The notes under the pieces were generated by a model. That model ran no database searches, was not told the origin of the DNA, and saw nothing but the letters and a program-made list of their open reading frames with translations. Below, piece by piece: positions 43,712-52,837 of a stretch of DNA of 64,000 nucleotides. The number at the start of each line of letters is the position of its first letter. Positions within the stretch are counted from its first letter, which is position 1. A program made the translations under genes and the position numbers. Where the stretch lies: positions 3,724,001 to 3,788,000 of the forward strand of contig NC_019771.1 of the NCBI RefSeq assembly GCF_000317695.1, given 5' to 3'. This DNA is from Anabaena cylindrica PCC 7122 (GTDB lineage Bacteria > Cyanobacteriota > Cyanobacteriia > Cyanobacteriales > Nostocaceae).

Positions 43712-44275
43712 GTGGTGAATTATCCCAGCGTTTGCACTTCAGAGCAAAACTATCCCATTAATTTAGTTGGCAAAACGGGACAAGCTGTTCAAATTTCCAT
43801 TCATAATCCCAGTCAGTATATCTGTGCCAACTGCGAACAGATTTTACCAGATTGGAAACAGCAACAGTTTTTGTGGGTAGTGGTTGTATTGCAGCAATCA
43901 AGATATCAACTAGAGGAAAAGACAGCACAAATAGAAACAGAAAAAGAAAGATTGCGGGAAAAATTTATGAGGTTTGGTTGTGACGTAGCATTTAATTTGC
44001 GCGATCGCGGTTATTTAACAGACATCATTGATCCCCGCACTGGCTATCCCTTGCTTTCCCATCCTGGCCCAGTTCCCCACGATGACACAGCAGTAGCTAA
44101 AGCTTTACTAGATTATGCAGTTATTAAAAATCAATGTTGCGTACTGGTTCATCCTCAATGGGGTACTGCGGTTTATCCGAGTATTTTGCTTTCCGAAGCA
44201 CCCCCAGAAATGATTGAATTAGTTACGAGAGCGATCGCACCTCTGCATGGTTGGATAGAGGTTGAAATTACCTAA
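43712..44275 (+). CDS. MMADHC-like (methylmalonic aciduria and homocystinuria type D) protein
   Basis: The 187-residue protein contains FNLRDRGYLTDIIDPRTGYPLLSHPGPVPHDD (about residues 93-125) and CCVLVHPQWGTAVYPS. These are the features by which cyanobacterial proteins have been grouped with human MMADHC, which directs cobalamin traffic. In bacteria the role is unproven. It begins with a cysteine-containing segment and a coiled coil (about 70-90). Its stop overlaps the kdpC stop region by four bases on the opposite strand. Confidence 0.65.
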   Translation: MVNYPSVCTSEQNYPINLVGKTGQAVQISIHNPSQYICANCEQILPDWKQQQFLWVVVVLQQSRYQLEEKTAQIETEKERLREKFMRFGCDVAFNLRDRGYLTDIIDPRTGYPLLSHPGPVPHDDTAVAKALLDYAVIKNQCCVLVHPQWGTAVYPSILLSEAPPEMIELVTRAIAPLHGWIEVEIT

Positions 44276-44880
44276 CTCAATTTATCCAGTGCTAGATTTA
44301 GCTTGAAAACATTTACCCCAGGTTCACCAAAAATACCCAAAAACCGACCATCAGTGTTTTGCAAAATTAAAGTTTTCAACTTCTGTGGCTGAACTCCTCG
44401 CGCTTTGGCTACCCTGGCAATTTGCACCTCCGCACCTTCAGGAGTAATGTGAGGGTCAAGACTAGAACCAGAAGTGTAAACTAAATCAGCGGTAGGTTTT
44501 ACACCCGCTTTTTTCAGACGATTAATTTCACCGTCAGTCCCGTTAATGCGTTTTAACAATTCTGGATTACTGGGAGCGAGGTTACTAGCACCAGATACCC
44601 CAGTTTTCAAAATACCAGCATCATCATTTTTTGGGTTTGCAGTGCTGTAGTTAGTAGTACTGGGACGACTCCAGAAATAATTTTCGCTTGTAAATGGTTG
44701 ACCAATTAACGCTGAACCAATTACCGTTCCTTGGGAATTTGTAATTAAGCTACCGTTAACTTGATTAGAAAACGCGATTTGTCCCGAAATCAACATAAAT
44801 AACGGATAGATAAAAGCTGTTAACAACCACAAAACTAAAGTTGAACGAATCGCTTTACTAATTTGATATCTCTGACTCAT
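44272..44880 (-). CDS. kdpC: Potassium-transporting ATPase subunit C
   Basis: The 202-residue protein has one N-terminal membrane helix (about residues 14-36) and an extracytoplasmic domain with GSALIGQPFTSENYFWSRPS, then SGASNLAPSNPELLKRI, SGSSLDPHITPEGAEVQIARVAKARGV and VNVFKLNLALD. KdpC supports potassium binding to the KdpFABC pump. I start at the ATG at 44880. It is the last gene of the operon; no kdpD follows, unlike one of the two known Anabaena kdp operons. Confidence 0.96.
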   Translation of the reverse strand: MSQRYQISKAIRSTLVLWLLTAFIYPLFMLISGQIAFSNQVNGSLITNSQGTVIGSALIGQPFTSENYFWSRPSTTNYSTANPKNDDAGILKTGVSGASNLAPSNPELLKRINGTDGEINRLKKAGVKPTADLVYTSGSSLDPHITPEGAEVQIARVAKARGVQPQKLKTLILQNTDGRFLGIFGEPGVNVFKLNLALDKLS

Positions 44881-44953
44881 TTGAAAATTTCTCCATTTAC
44901 AAAATATCAAATATTTTTAGGACTAACGAACCGCAGAGGATACAGGGAAGTAA

Positions 44954-45178
44954 TTAAAATTTCTCAGGTTGAAAAATTACAACAAATAAATAAATACAAA
45001 GAGACAGGGTAACAAGTCCTAATAGAGTGATTGTGTAAGCTGAAAACCTTGATTCTGCTCCTGGTGTCGCCGCTTGTACTGCTGGTGCTAGTAATACATT
45101 CAAACAAAGCAGTAAAAAGAGATTTACCGGAATGCGATGGCGTTGGCAAGTTGCAAATATTTCTGATAATTCATTCAT
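44954..45178 (-). CDS. kdpG: KdpG/KdpF-like small membrane subunit
   Basis: The 74-residue protein has two hydrophobic segments (about 17-36 and 47-69) and ends LYLFVVIFQPEKF-like (SLCIYLFVVIFQPEKF), which resembles the single-helix KdpF that stabilises the pump. In Anabaena a gene in this place between kdpB and kdpC was named kdpG. It is longer than KdpF of enterobacteria (29 residues). The gaps to kdpB and kdpC are 137 and 73 bases, and both hold small repeat debris. Confidence 0.8.
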   Translation of the reverse strand: MNELSEIFATCQRHRIPVNLFLLLCLNVLLAPAVQAATPGAESRFSAYTITLLGLVTLSLCIYLFVVIFQPEKF

Positions 45179-45315
45179 GATTTTAGAGGTTGATGGAGTT
45201 TAAACGCAAAGGGACGCTGAGGTTAGCGCAGAGTAACGCGGAGTTTATTTGGTATTAAGTTAAAAGTTTCATGCAATTCTTGTGGGATGGGCATCTTGCC
45301 CGTCCTGTTCATATT

Positions 45316-47382
45316 TTAAGCCAGTCCTACAGATGAAATCAGAACATCAATGATTTTGATGGCGATGAAAGGAGCAACCACACCACCTAATCCGTAAATA
45401 AAAATATTGCGTTGTAAAAGTTGATCAGCAGTTAGGGATCTAAATTTTACACCAGTTAATGCTAAGGGAATCAAAGCCGGAATAATTAAAGCATTGTAAA
45501 TCAAAGCTGATAAAACAGCAGATTGGGTACTTACTAAACCCATAATATTGAGACTACTCACACCAATACCTGGAAAAATAGCGGGAATAATGGCAAAGTA
45601 TTTAGCCACATCATTAGCAATAGAGAAAGTAGTTAGTGCGCCACGAGTAATTAGTAATTGTTTACCAATAGTGACGATATCTATTAATTTGGTTGGGTCA
45701 GAATCTAGATCAACCATATTAGCCGCTTCCTTTGCGGCTTGTGTACCAGAATTCATCGCCACACCGACATTTGCCTGAGCTAAAGCTGGAGCATCATTAG
45801 TACCATCTCCAGTCATTGCGACTAATTTTCCTTGGGCTTGTTCGTTACGAATTACCTCAATTTTATCTTCTGGAGTTGCCTCGGCAATAAAGTCATCTAC
45901 ACCTGCTTCTTTGGCAATCACAGAAGCAGTAATGCGATTATCTCCTGTGAGCATAATGGTTTTAATACCCATCCGGCGCATTTGATCGAATCTTTCTTGA
46001 ATGCCTGGTTTGATAATATCTTTGAGGTAAATTACACCATAAATATCACTATCTTGACAGACTGCTAATGGCGTTCCACCTAATCTAGAAATTCGCTCAT
46101 AAGCTACATCTAATTCTGGGGTTAATTTTCCATTTCGAGAACGGACAAATCCTTTAATCGCATCTACAGCACCTTTACGAATTTGTACTCCATTCGCTAA
46201 ATCAATACCACTCATGCGGGTTTTGGCTGAAAATTCAATACCTTCTGCTTGTTTCGAGTCGAAATTTAATTTTGCACCTAATTTCTCTGCTAACTTAATG
46301 ATTGATTTTCCTTCTGGTGTTTCATCAAACACACTAGAATCAAGGGAAATTTGGGCAACTTCCTGGAGAGAGTGACCTTGAACAGGAATAAATTCCTCGG
46401 CCATGCGGTTTCCTAGAGTGATTGTTCCTGTTTTATCTAAAACTAAAGTGTTAATATCTCCGCAAGCTTCTACAGCCCTTCCAGAGGTAGCAATGACATT
46501 AAATTGAGCTACTCTATCCATTCCCGCAATTCCAATTGCGCTTAATAATCCCCCAATCGTAGTTGGAATTAACGCTACTAATAAAGCGATTAATACTGCA
46601 ATACTAACGGGTGAATTGACATAAACTGAAACTGTGGGCAAGGTGATAATTACCACTAAAAAAACTTGAGTTAAAACCGCTAAAAGTACAGTTAAAGCAA
46701 TTTCATTGGGGGTTTTACTGCGGGAAGCACCTTCTACTAAAGCAATCATGCGGTCGATAAAACCTTGACCTGGTTCTGATGTAATTCTAATGATCAATTC
46801 ATCAGAAATAATGCGAGTTCCTCCAGTCACGGAACTAGCAATATCAGTTCCCGGTTGTTTTAAAACTGGTGCTGATTCTCCGGTAATAGCTGATTCATCG
46901 ACAGAAGCCAAACCAGCAATTACTTCTCCATCTGCGGGAATAAAATCACCAGAGATAACTTTAATTTGGTCGCCACGACTTAAGCTAGTGGAATTAACTT
47001 CTTGAATAGAACCATCAGGGAGAATTTTTCGGGCTGTAACATCAGCTTTTGTGGCGCGGAGAGAGTCAGCTTGAGCTTTACCTCTTCCTTCGGCTACAGC
47101 TTCAGCAAAGTTAGCAAAAACAACGGTGAAGAATAGAATTATGGTAATTAGTCCGTTAAAAAGTCGCGGGTTGTTACCAGTTGCAGTCCCAAATAAATTG
47201 GGGTCAATTGTCACTAAGGCTGTAATAATCGTACCCACCCACACCAGGAACATGACTGGATTTTTCAGCATATTGCGTGGGTTGAGTTTGATAAATGCTT
47301 GTTTAAATGCCCTGGAGTAGAGTCCCGCAGTTTTGGCTTTGGGTGTATGTTTGCGTTGTTGTCGAGTTTTTGTAGTTGTCAT
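45316..47382 (-). CDS. kdpB: Potassium-transporting P-type ATPase subunit B
   Basis: The 688-residue P-type ATPase has the phosphorylation motif DKTGTI (about residue 313-318), TGES in SAITGESAPV, MLTGDNRITASVIA and TGDGTNDAPALAQA. It provides ATP hydrolysis for high-affinity K+ uptake through KdpA. Start ATG at 47382; the eight codons before it are not family-like. It follows kdpA by 68 bases, and the gap contains a CGCAGAGG-type repeat. Confidence 0.98.
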   Translation of the reverse strand: MTTTKTRQQRKHTPKAKTAGLYSRAFKQAFIKLNPRNMLKNPVMFLVWVGTIITALVTIDPNLFGTATGNNPRLFNGLITIILFFTVVFANFAEAVAEGRGKAQADSLRATKADVTARKILPDGSIQEVNSTSLSRGDQIKVISGDFIPADGEVIAGLASVDESAITGESAPVLKQPGTDIASSVTGGTRIISDELIIRITSEPGQGFIDRMIALVEGASRSKTPNEIALTVLLAVLTQVFLVVIITLPTVSVYVNSPVSIAVLIALLVALIPTTIGGLLSAIGIAGMDRVAQFNVIATSGRAVEACGDINTLVLDKTGTITLGNRMAEEFIPVQGHSLQEVAQISLDSSVFDETPEGKSIIKLAEKLGAKLNFDSKQAEGIEFSAKTRMSGIDLANGVQIRKGAVDAIKGFVRSRNGKLTPELDVAYERISRLGGTPLAVCQDSDIYGVIYLKDIIKPGIQERFDQMRRMGIKTIMLTGDNRITASVIAKEAGVDDFIAEATPEDKIEVIRNEQAQGKLVAMTGDGTNDAPALAQANVGVAMNSGTQAAKEAANMVDLDSDPTKLIDIVTIGKQLLITRGALTTFSIANDVAKYFAIIPAIFPGIGVSSLNIMGLVSTQSAVLSALIYNALIIPALIPLALTGVKFRSLTADQLLQRNIFIYGLGGVVAPFIAIKIIDVLISSVGLA

Positions 47383-47450
47383 GGAAATTAGTTGTTTTTG
47401 TAACACAGAGGGGCGCGGAGGTCAGCACAGAGGTACGCAGAGGTTTTATC

Positions 47451-49136
47451 CTACCCACCTCTATTGATTAAAAATGCTTCGGCTATGGGGCCTAGAACTA
47501 GTACGGGGAAGAAGGTGAGCGCCCCTAGAATTAAAATTACGCCGCCAGTGATGCCAGTAAATAGTTTGGTATCGGTTCTCAATGTACCTGCGCTGATAGG
47601 CACAAGTTGCTTGCGAGACATACTATCTGCTAACAGTAGTAGAGCAATTATGGAGATATAACGTCCTGCTAAAATGCTGATGCTGGTGCTAAGGTTCCAC
47701 CACAAAGTTCCATCTCCTAATCCTTCAAAACCAGAACCGTTGTTAGCTGCGGCGGAAGCATATTCATAAACTACTTGGGAAACTCCATGAAAACCTGGGT
47801 TAGTAATTCCTCCTAGTGCATCAGGAAAAGCAAATACAATTGACCAAGGAATTAAAATAGCGAAGGGGTGAATTAATAAGACTACGCTGGCTAGAACAAT
47901 TTCTTTTTTCTCTATTTTGCGTCCTAAAAATTCTGGGGTGCGTCCTACCATTAACCCTGTTAGGAATACTGCCAAAATTAAGTAGAGAAATAAATATGCT
48001 GTCCCGGTTCCTTGTCCTCCCCAAATAATTTGTAGGAAGAGGTTAAAAAGAGTGGCAAATCCTCCTGGTGGCATGAGGGAGTCGTGCATTCCATTGACAG
48101 CACCGCACATGGTGGCTGTGGTCATTACTGCCCATAGTGCTGTTTGCGCCCAACCAAATCGGACTTCTTTGCCTTCTAAGTTGGGTTGTTGTTCTCCTAA
48201 TAGGTTATTAACGAGGGGATTTCCTTGGTATTCACCAATTGCGGCTACACCTACTAAAATGACGAAGATGATAAAAACCATCCAAAATACTAGCCAGGCT
48301 TGTTTAATATTGTTAGCAAATACGCCGTATGTGTAAATAAATGCTGAGGGAATGGATATCATTGCCCAGGTTTCTAATAAGTTTGTAAATCCATTGGGAT
48401 TTTCATAGGGATGGGCTGAGTTGATGCCAAAGAAGCCACCGCCGTTTTCACCAATTTGTTTGATAATTTCAAAGTGGGCGATGGGTCCTCGTGCGATCGC
48501 TTGTGTTGTCCCTTCTAATGTGGTCGCTGTTGCTACTCCTGCTAGGGTTTCGGGTACTCCTGCCATCATTAACAACAATCCCCCTACAACGGACATAGGT
48601 AGCAAAATCCGGGTAATTGATTTGGTTAAATCAATATAAAAGTTGCCTAAAGTCCTACCTGTTAAACCGCGAATAAAGGCGATTCCTACTGCTATTCCTG
48701 TGGCTGCTGAGGTAAACATTAAAAAACCTAAAGCAAATGTTTGGCTGGCATAACTGTAGGTTGTTTCACCAGCATAATGTTGTTGATCTGTGTTGGTCAG
48801 AAAGGAAAGTGTGGTATGCAGTGCTAAATGCCAATTCGGCGCACTTAGCCCTGTGGGATTTAATGGCAGCCATCCCTGAAGCATCAAAATTAGATAAACT
48901 AAAATCCCCATGACGAGATTGCTATACAATACTGCTTGGATATATTGCCAGCCTGTCATTTCATCATCGGGACGTACTCCGCTGAAGGTATAAATTACTT
49001 TTTCTAGGGGATTTAAAACTTTATCAAGGAGTGTTTTTTCTCCTAGAAAAACTCGTGCTATATATTTCCCCAGTAAGGGCGTTGTTGCTATGACTATTAG
49101 TAATGTCAAGGCAATTTGTATCCATCCTTGTAACAT
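47451..49136 (-). CDS. kdpA: Potassium-transporting ATPase subunit A
   Basis: The 561-residue membrane protein has about ten to twelve helices and the four filter-like segments of KdpA, among them TSAATGIAVGIAF, ENGGGFFGINSAHPYENP, CGAVNGMHDSLMPPGG and AAANNGSGFEGLG. It is the K+-binding and translocating subunit, related to SKT-type channels. It is the first gene of the operon, and the promoter must be in the 590 bases upstream, which it shares with a divergent two-component pair. Confidence 0.98.
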   Translation of the reverse strand: MLQGWIQIALTLLIVIATTPLLGKYIARVFLGEKTLLDKVLNPLEKVIYTFSGVRPDDEMTGWQYIQAVLYSNLVMGILVYLILMLQGWLPLNPTGLSAPNWHLALHTTLSFLTNTDQQHYAGETTYSYASQTFALGFLMFTSAATGIAVGIAFIRGLTGRTLGNFYIDLTKSITRILLPMSVVGGLLLMMAGVPETLAGVATATTLEGTTQAIARGPIAHFEIIKQIGENGGGFFGINSAHPYENPNGFTNLLETWAMISIPSAFIYTYGVFANNIKQAWLVFWMVFIIFVILVGVAAIGEYQGNPLVNNLLGEQQPNLEGKEVRFGWAQTALWAVMTTATMCGAVNGMHDSLMPPGGFATLFNLFLQIIWGGQGTGTAYLFLYLILAVFLTGLMVGRTPEFLGRKIEKKEIVLASVVLLIHPFAILIPWSIVFAFPDALGGITNPGFHGVSQVVYEYASAAANNGSGFEGLGDGTLWWNLSTSISILAGRYISIIALLLLADSMSRKQLVPISAGTLRTDTKLFTGITGGVILILGALTFFPVLVLGPIAEAFLINRGG

Positions 49137-49730
49137 TGTTTTAGAAAATCTCCTGATGTATTAATCTGCAATTTCCATAATCTACTCTTTGGTTGAGTAT
49201 TTAAAGAAAACTATCGAAACAATATTCTCTAAGTTGTAATAATTTGTATCATCAATTATTTTATGAACTAAAACAAGTAATAGAGGGATATAAAACGGAG
49301 TTTATTTTTTATATATAAATGTTTAGTGCGTTTAGTTAATATCTATATCAACTGTTTATTTTTTAGATAAACTCTTTTGGGATGCAAATAATTGGGCATG
49401 AATCAATGTAATATTAAATTGTGTTCCTGTAGCTTACTGTAAGACGAACTGCAGAGACGCAGAGAGCGCAGAGCTAGAGAAAAAGAGATGTTTACGGCAC
49501 GCTTGAGGTTTCACATCTGAATTTGGAATCGCTATATAATTTTTTTAGTAAGGATTCAGGATAAAAAATGTTTGATATAGCAGGGAACTCTTAACAGTCA
49601 GGGGGAAAAATTTCCTTCATCCTTCATCCTTCTTATTCCTGACTCCGAACTCCGAACTCCGAACTCCAAACTCCTGACTCCTGAATTCTTACTTTTTTAG
49701 TTCACACAATAAATAATTATTGTTTTTTAA
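49137..49730. other. Divergent promoter region between kdpA and sensor kinase gene
   Basis: About 590 bases, A/T-rich near kdpA. It contains CGCAGAGACGCAGAGAGCGCAGAG debris (about 49450-49475) and a heptamer repeat at 49636-49688. Promoters of both transcripts must lie here, but I could not fix boxes with confidence. No gene is visible. Confidence 0.55.
49636..49688. repeat. Tandem heptamer repeat (CTGACTC / CGAACTC units)
   Basis: Seven or more heptamers of the same type as 3915-4011, lying 45 bases before the sensor kinase start. Confidence 0.87.
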
Positions 49731-50825
49731 ATGGTATATTTTTTAGCTAAATCACCTGATCAAGAATCGTCTTTAGGCAAATATTTACTCATTGTTATTT
49801 TATTTATAATTGCCCTAGTTTTGGAGTACTTTACACCAACTGAATATGTGTTTGGCTATCTCTACACAGGGCCAATTTTATTAGCAAACTCCTGGTTGGG
49901 AAGACGCGGAAACTTTCAAACAACCTTTATTGCTGTGTGCTTAACTATGCTCAATCTTGTAGTGCCGGGAGGTGAAGAGATGAAGATTTCTACTATAGCC
50001 AGTAGAGCGATCGCAGGAATAGCTTTGATTGTCACAGGTGTTTTGAGCGATCGCTTGCGTCGTTCGGAAGATGCGATCGCTATCACCCGTGCTAAGTTAG
50101 AAGCTCAAGAGGAGTTATCGAGAGTGCGAGAAGACTTTGCTTCTACCCTCACCCATGATTTAAAAACGCCCCTATTAGGCGCAATTGAAACTCTCAAAGC
50201 TTTTGAACAAGAAAAGTTCGGTGTCGTCTTACCAGCACAGCAAAAAGTTTTGGCGACAATGACACGCAGTCATCAAACTTCCTTACAACTACTAGAAACT
50301 TTATTAGATATTTATCGCAATGATACTGAAGGTTTAAAACTAGTCTTAGCACCTGTGGATTTAGCTATCTTGGCAGAAGATACCGCTGCTACTCTGTCTG
50401 AATTAGCTTCTAGTCGTCGCGTTTATCTCTCACTTAACTATGGTGACTCTGATTGGCGACAATCTCTGTGGGTTAAAGGTGATGCCCTCCAACTGCAACG
50501 AGTTTTTACCAATCTTCTCATCAATGCTATCAATCATTCTCGACGTGGCGAACGTGTTGAAGTGGTGTTAGAATCCCAAGCTTCCTATCAAGTAGTGAAA
50601 ATATTGGATACAGGTGCGGGTATTCAACCTGAACAGTTCCCCTATTTATTTGAACGATTTTATCAAGGACATAGCAACCGTCAAGCAAAAGGTTCTGGAT
50701 TGGGACTTTATCTATCTCGGCAAATTATTGAAGCTCATAACGGTATAATTTGGGCAGAGAACAGAGTACCCATCGGTGCTATGTTTGCTTTCAAGCTCCC
50801 TGTAAATCATTTCAGTCCTCTTTAA
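49731..50825 (+). CDS. Membrane-bound sensor histidine kinase
   Basis: The 364-residue kinase has about four N-terminal membrane segments (residues about 15-110) without a large outside domain, then HisKA with LTHDLKTPLLGAIE (phosphorylated His near residue 143) and an HATPase domain with NLLINAINHS, DTGAGI and GSGLGLYLS. The NarL-type regulator gene starts nine bases after its stop, so they form a two-component pair. It lacks the KdpD/USP domains of the classical K+ sensor. Placement opposite kdp suggests, but does not show, a role in ion or osmotic response. Confidence 0.93.
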   Translation: MVYFLAKSPDQESSLGKYLLIVILFIIALVLEYFTPTEYVFGYLYTGPILLANSWLGRRGNFQTTFIAVCLTMLNLVVPGGEEMKISTIASRAIAGIALIVTGVLSDRLRRSEDAIAITRAKLEAQEELSRVREDFASTLTHDLKTPLLGAIETLKAFEQEKFGVVLPAQQKVLATMTRSHQTSLQLLETLLDIYRNDTEGLKLVLAPVDLAILAEDTAATLSELASSRRVYLSLNYGDSDWRQSLWVKGDALQLQRVFTNLLINAINHSRRGERVEVVLESQASYQVVKILDTGAGIQPEQFPYLFERFYQGHSNRQAKGSGLGLYLSRQIIEAHNGIIWAENRVPIGAMFAFKLPVNHFSPL

Positions 50826-50834
50826 CTGTGCCAG

Positions 50835-51506
50835 ATGGTATCTACTCCAATCAAAATTCTCCTAGTTGAGGATGATGAACTCTTCCGCTTAGGGTTGCGC
50901 GTGCGATTGCAACAAGAAACAGGGTTAGAAATTATCGCTGAGGCTGAAGATGGAGAAACAGCTATTGAATTAGTCAACCGACATTCTCTTGATGTAGTGC
51001 TTTTAGATGTAGGATTACCAGGAATTGGGGGAATTGAAGCCTGTCAGCAAATTAAACAGAAATATCCCTATTTACCAGTTCTGATCTTAACTTCCCATTC
51101 TCAAAAATCCTTGATTATGCAGTTAATTGCCGCAGGCGCTCAAGGCTATTGTCTCAAAGGAATTCCGGCTGAAAAATTAATTTTAGCACTCCGTTCTGTT
51201 GCATCTGGGGCATCTTGGTGGGATGAAACGGCAACGAAAGAAATTCGGTCTAGTTTTACATCTGATTCTAGCCAAATTGACTCAGAAAATAGCTCAAAAC
51301 CTGCCAATCCACTCACCCAAAGAGAAAGAGAAATTCTCACATTGTTAGCAGCCAGAAAAACAAATCAAGAAATTGCCCTGTCACTCTACATTACGCCAGG
51401 AACAGTCCGGGTACACGTCCATGCAATTTTGCAAAAACTAGAAGTTAGCGATCGCACTCAAGCCGTTGTTGTCGCTTTACAAAAACAATTAATTCGTAAT
51501 TCGTAA
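50835..51506 (+). CDS. NarL/FixJ-type response regulator
   Basis: The 223-residue protein has a receiver domain (acidic EDDE near 12-15, phospho-acceptor Asp in DVVLLDVGLPG near 58, Lys in YCLKGIP) and a LuxR-type helix-turn-helix (about 157-215) with LTQREREILTLLAARKTNQEIA and TVRVHVHAILQKLEVSDRTQA. It should bind DNA as a phosphorylated dimer. It is paired with the kinase just upstream. Its last residues (IRNS) are encoded within a CGTAATT-type repeat at 51491-51522, so the C-terminal end was set by the repeat. Confidence 0.94.
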   Translation: MVSTPIKILLVEDDELFRLGLRVRLQQETGLEIIAEAEDGETAIELVNRHSLDVVLLDVGLPGIGGIEACQQIKQKYPYLPVLILTSHSQKSLIMQLIAAGAQGYCLKGIPAEKLILALRSVASGASWWDETATKEIRSSFTSDSSQIDSENSSKPANPLTQREREILTLLAARKTNQEIALSLYITPGTVRVHVHAILQKLEVSDRTQAVVVALQKQLIRNS

Positions 51507-51522
51507 TTCGTAATTCGTAATT
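51491..51522. repeat. Tandem heptamer repeat (TTCGTAA units)
   Basis: Four to five AATTCGT units that overlap the last codons of the response regulator gene. The same unit is repeated at 54121-54152 after argD. Confidence 0.85.
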
Positions 51523-51616
51523 ATTTATTTTTCCCCCTGCTCCCTGCTCCCTGCCCCCCTCCCTTGCCCTGAGCGAAGTCGATAGCGTAGCGTGGCGTTA
51601 GCCATAGGGCTGCCTC

Positions 51617-52702
51617 CTAACTATTCTTCGGTCTTCGTAGTTGCTGAGAATTAATCGGGCCAAGAATTTGGTTGAGACTCTGCAATTGTTCAGCCGTACC
51701 CATACAAATTAAGGTATCTCCTGGCATTAAAACTGTATCTCCAGTTGGTCCACCTATCAAATTGCCATCAGTACGGCGAATAGCTAAAACTAAAGCCCCA
51801 GATTGTGATCGCAATTTCGCTTTTTGCAAACTTTGTCCTACAAAAGGACACATAGTCGGGTCAAGTAAAAATTCTTCCATATATAACTGACGGTCTGCCC
51901 CAGTCAAAATCCCATCTACAAAGTCTAAAACTTGCGGTCTAAGGGCTGCTGCTGCCATTCGCTTACCACCGGTAATATAAGGGGAAATCACCGCATCTGC
52001 ACCGCCTCGTTGTAACTTTTTCAAAGCTTCTTCTGTACTTGCCCGTGCGATCGCTCGAATACCAGGATTTAATGTTTTTACAGATAAAACTATATATAAA
52101 TTTTCGGCATCAGAAGGAAGTGCAGCCACAATACAAATTGCTCGTTCAATGCCAACTTTCAGCAGCGTATCATCCAAAGTTGCATCACCTTGATATGCCG
52201 TGTAACCTTCTGCCTGCGCCCTTTGTACAGATTCCATCTCCGCATCAATGACGACAAAAGTCACCCCTTCGGCTCGAAACTCCTTGGCAATTTGTCGCCC
52301 AGTCCGGCTGAAACCACAAATTATGTAATGTCCTGAAAGGGATTCCATTAAGCGCCTTTGTTGCCGTAGTCGAATTCCTTCTTGAAAATAGCCTTGAATT
52401 ACAGCTTCTGTAAATCTATTGACAATGTAACCGATATTGACTACACCCATCAAAATCAGAGCAATTGTAAATAACCTGCCGCGACTACCTAGCGGGTGAG
52501 TCTCGCCATAACCTACAGTTGCCAAGGTGATCACAGTCATGTAAGCTGCATCTTCCCATGACCAGCCCTCCACCAACCAATACCATAAAGTCCCAATGAG
52601 GAACACAAAGCCAAGGGCCACTGCCCCAGCCATTAATTCTTGTTGAATCCGTTTATATTTTTGCTCAAGGGTAGAATACACAAATTTTTTTATTGCTGAC
52701 AC
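51617..52702 (-). CDS. Potassium channel with RCK (TrkA-N/TrkA-C) domains
   Basis: The 361-residue protein has a two-helix pore domain (about residues 20-100) with the selectivity filter TVGYGE (about 61-66). It continues with an RCK nucleotide-binding domain (YIICGFSRTGRQIAKEF, the Rossmann glycine motif) and a TrkA-C domain (about 275-350). The layout is that of MthK-type channels gated by Ca2+ or nucleotides at the RCK ring. It lies convergent to the response regulator, 110 bases away, and adds to the potassium theme of this region. Confidence 0.93.
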   Translation of the reverse strand: MSAIKKFVYSTLEQKYKRIQQELMAGAVALGFVFLIGTLWYWLVEGWSWEDAAYMTVITLATVGYGETHPLGSRGRLFTIALILMGVVNIGYIVNRFTEAVIQGYFQEGIRLRQQRRLMESLSGHYIICGFSRTGRQIAKEFRAEGVTFVVIDAEMESVQRAQAEGYTAYQGDATLDDTLLKVGIERAICIVAALPSDAENLYIVLSVKTLNPGIRAIARASTEEALKKLQRGGADAVISPYITGGKRMAAAALRPQVLDFVDGILTGADRQLYMEEFLLDPTMCPFVGQSLQKAKLRSQSGALVLAIRRTDGNLIGGPTGDTVLMPGDTLICMGTAEQLQSLNQILGPINSQQLRRPKNS

Positions 52703-52825
52703 TCGTTTGAGGATATCTGAGCGTTAAGCTAAGAGAAAGAGTTATTTGCGGGAAATAATTAGAAATTTTCAGAAATTTTTAATTATTTATAAAAAACTAG
52801 TAGAGTATACGATAAAGGATTTTCA

Positions 52826-52832
52826 GGAGGAG
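52826..52832 (+). promoter_or_regulatory. Strong ribosome binding site deciding the GTG start of argD
   Basis: AGGAGGA lies five bases before GTG at 52838. It is close to a full anti-SD match, unusually strong for a cyanobacterial gene, and it supports a GTG start over later ATG codons. Confidence 0.7.
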
Positions 52833-52837
52833 CGGTA

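Noticed and set aside
44964..45149. Second frame overlapping kdpG
   Set aside because: It is a shadow frame; the KdpF-like hydrophobic pattern is only in the frame called.
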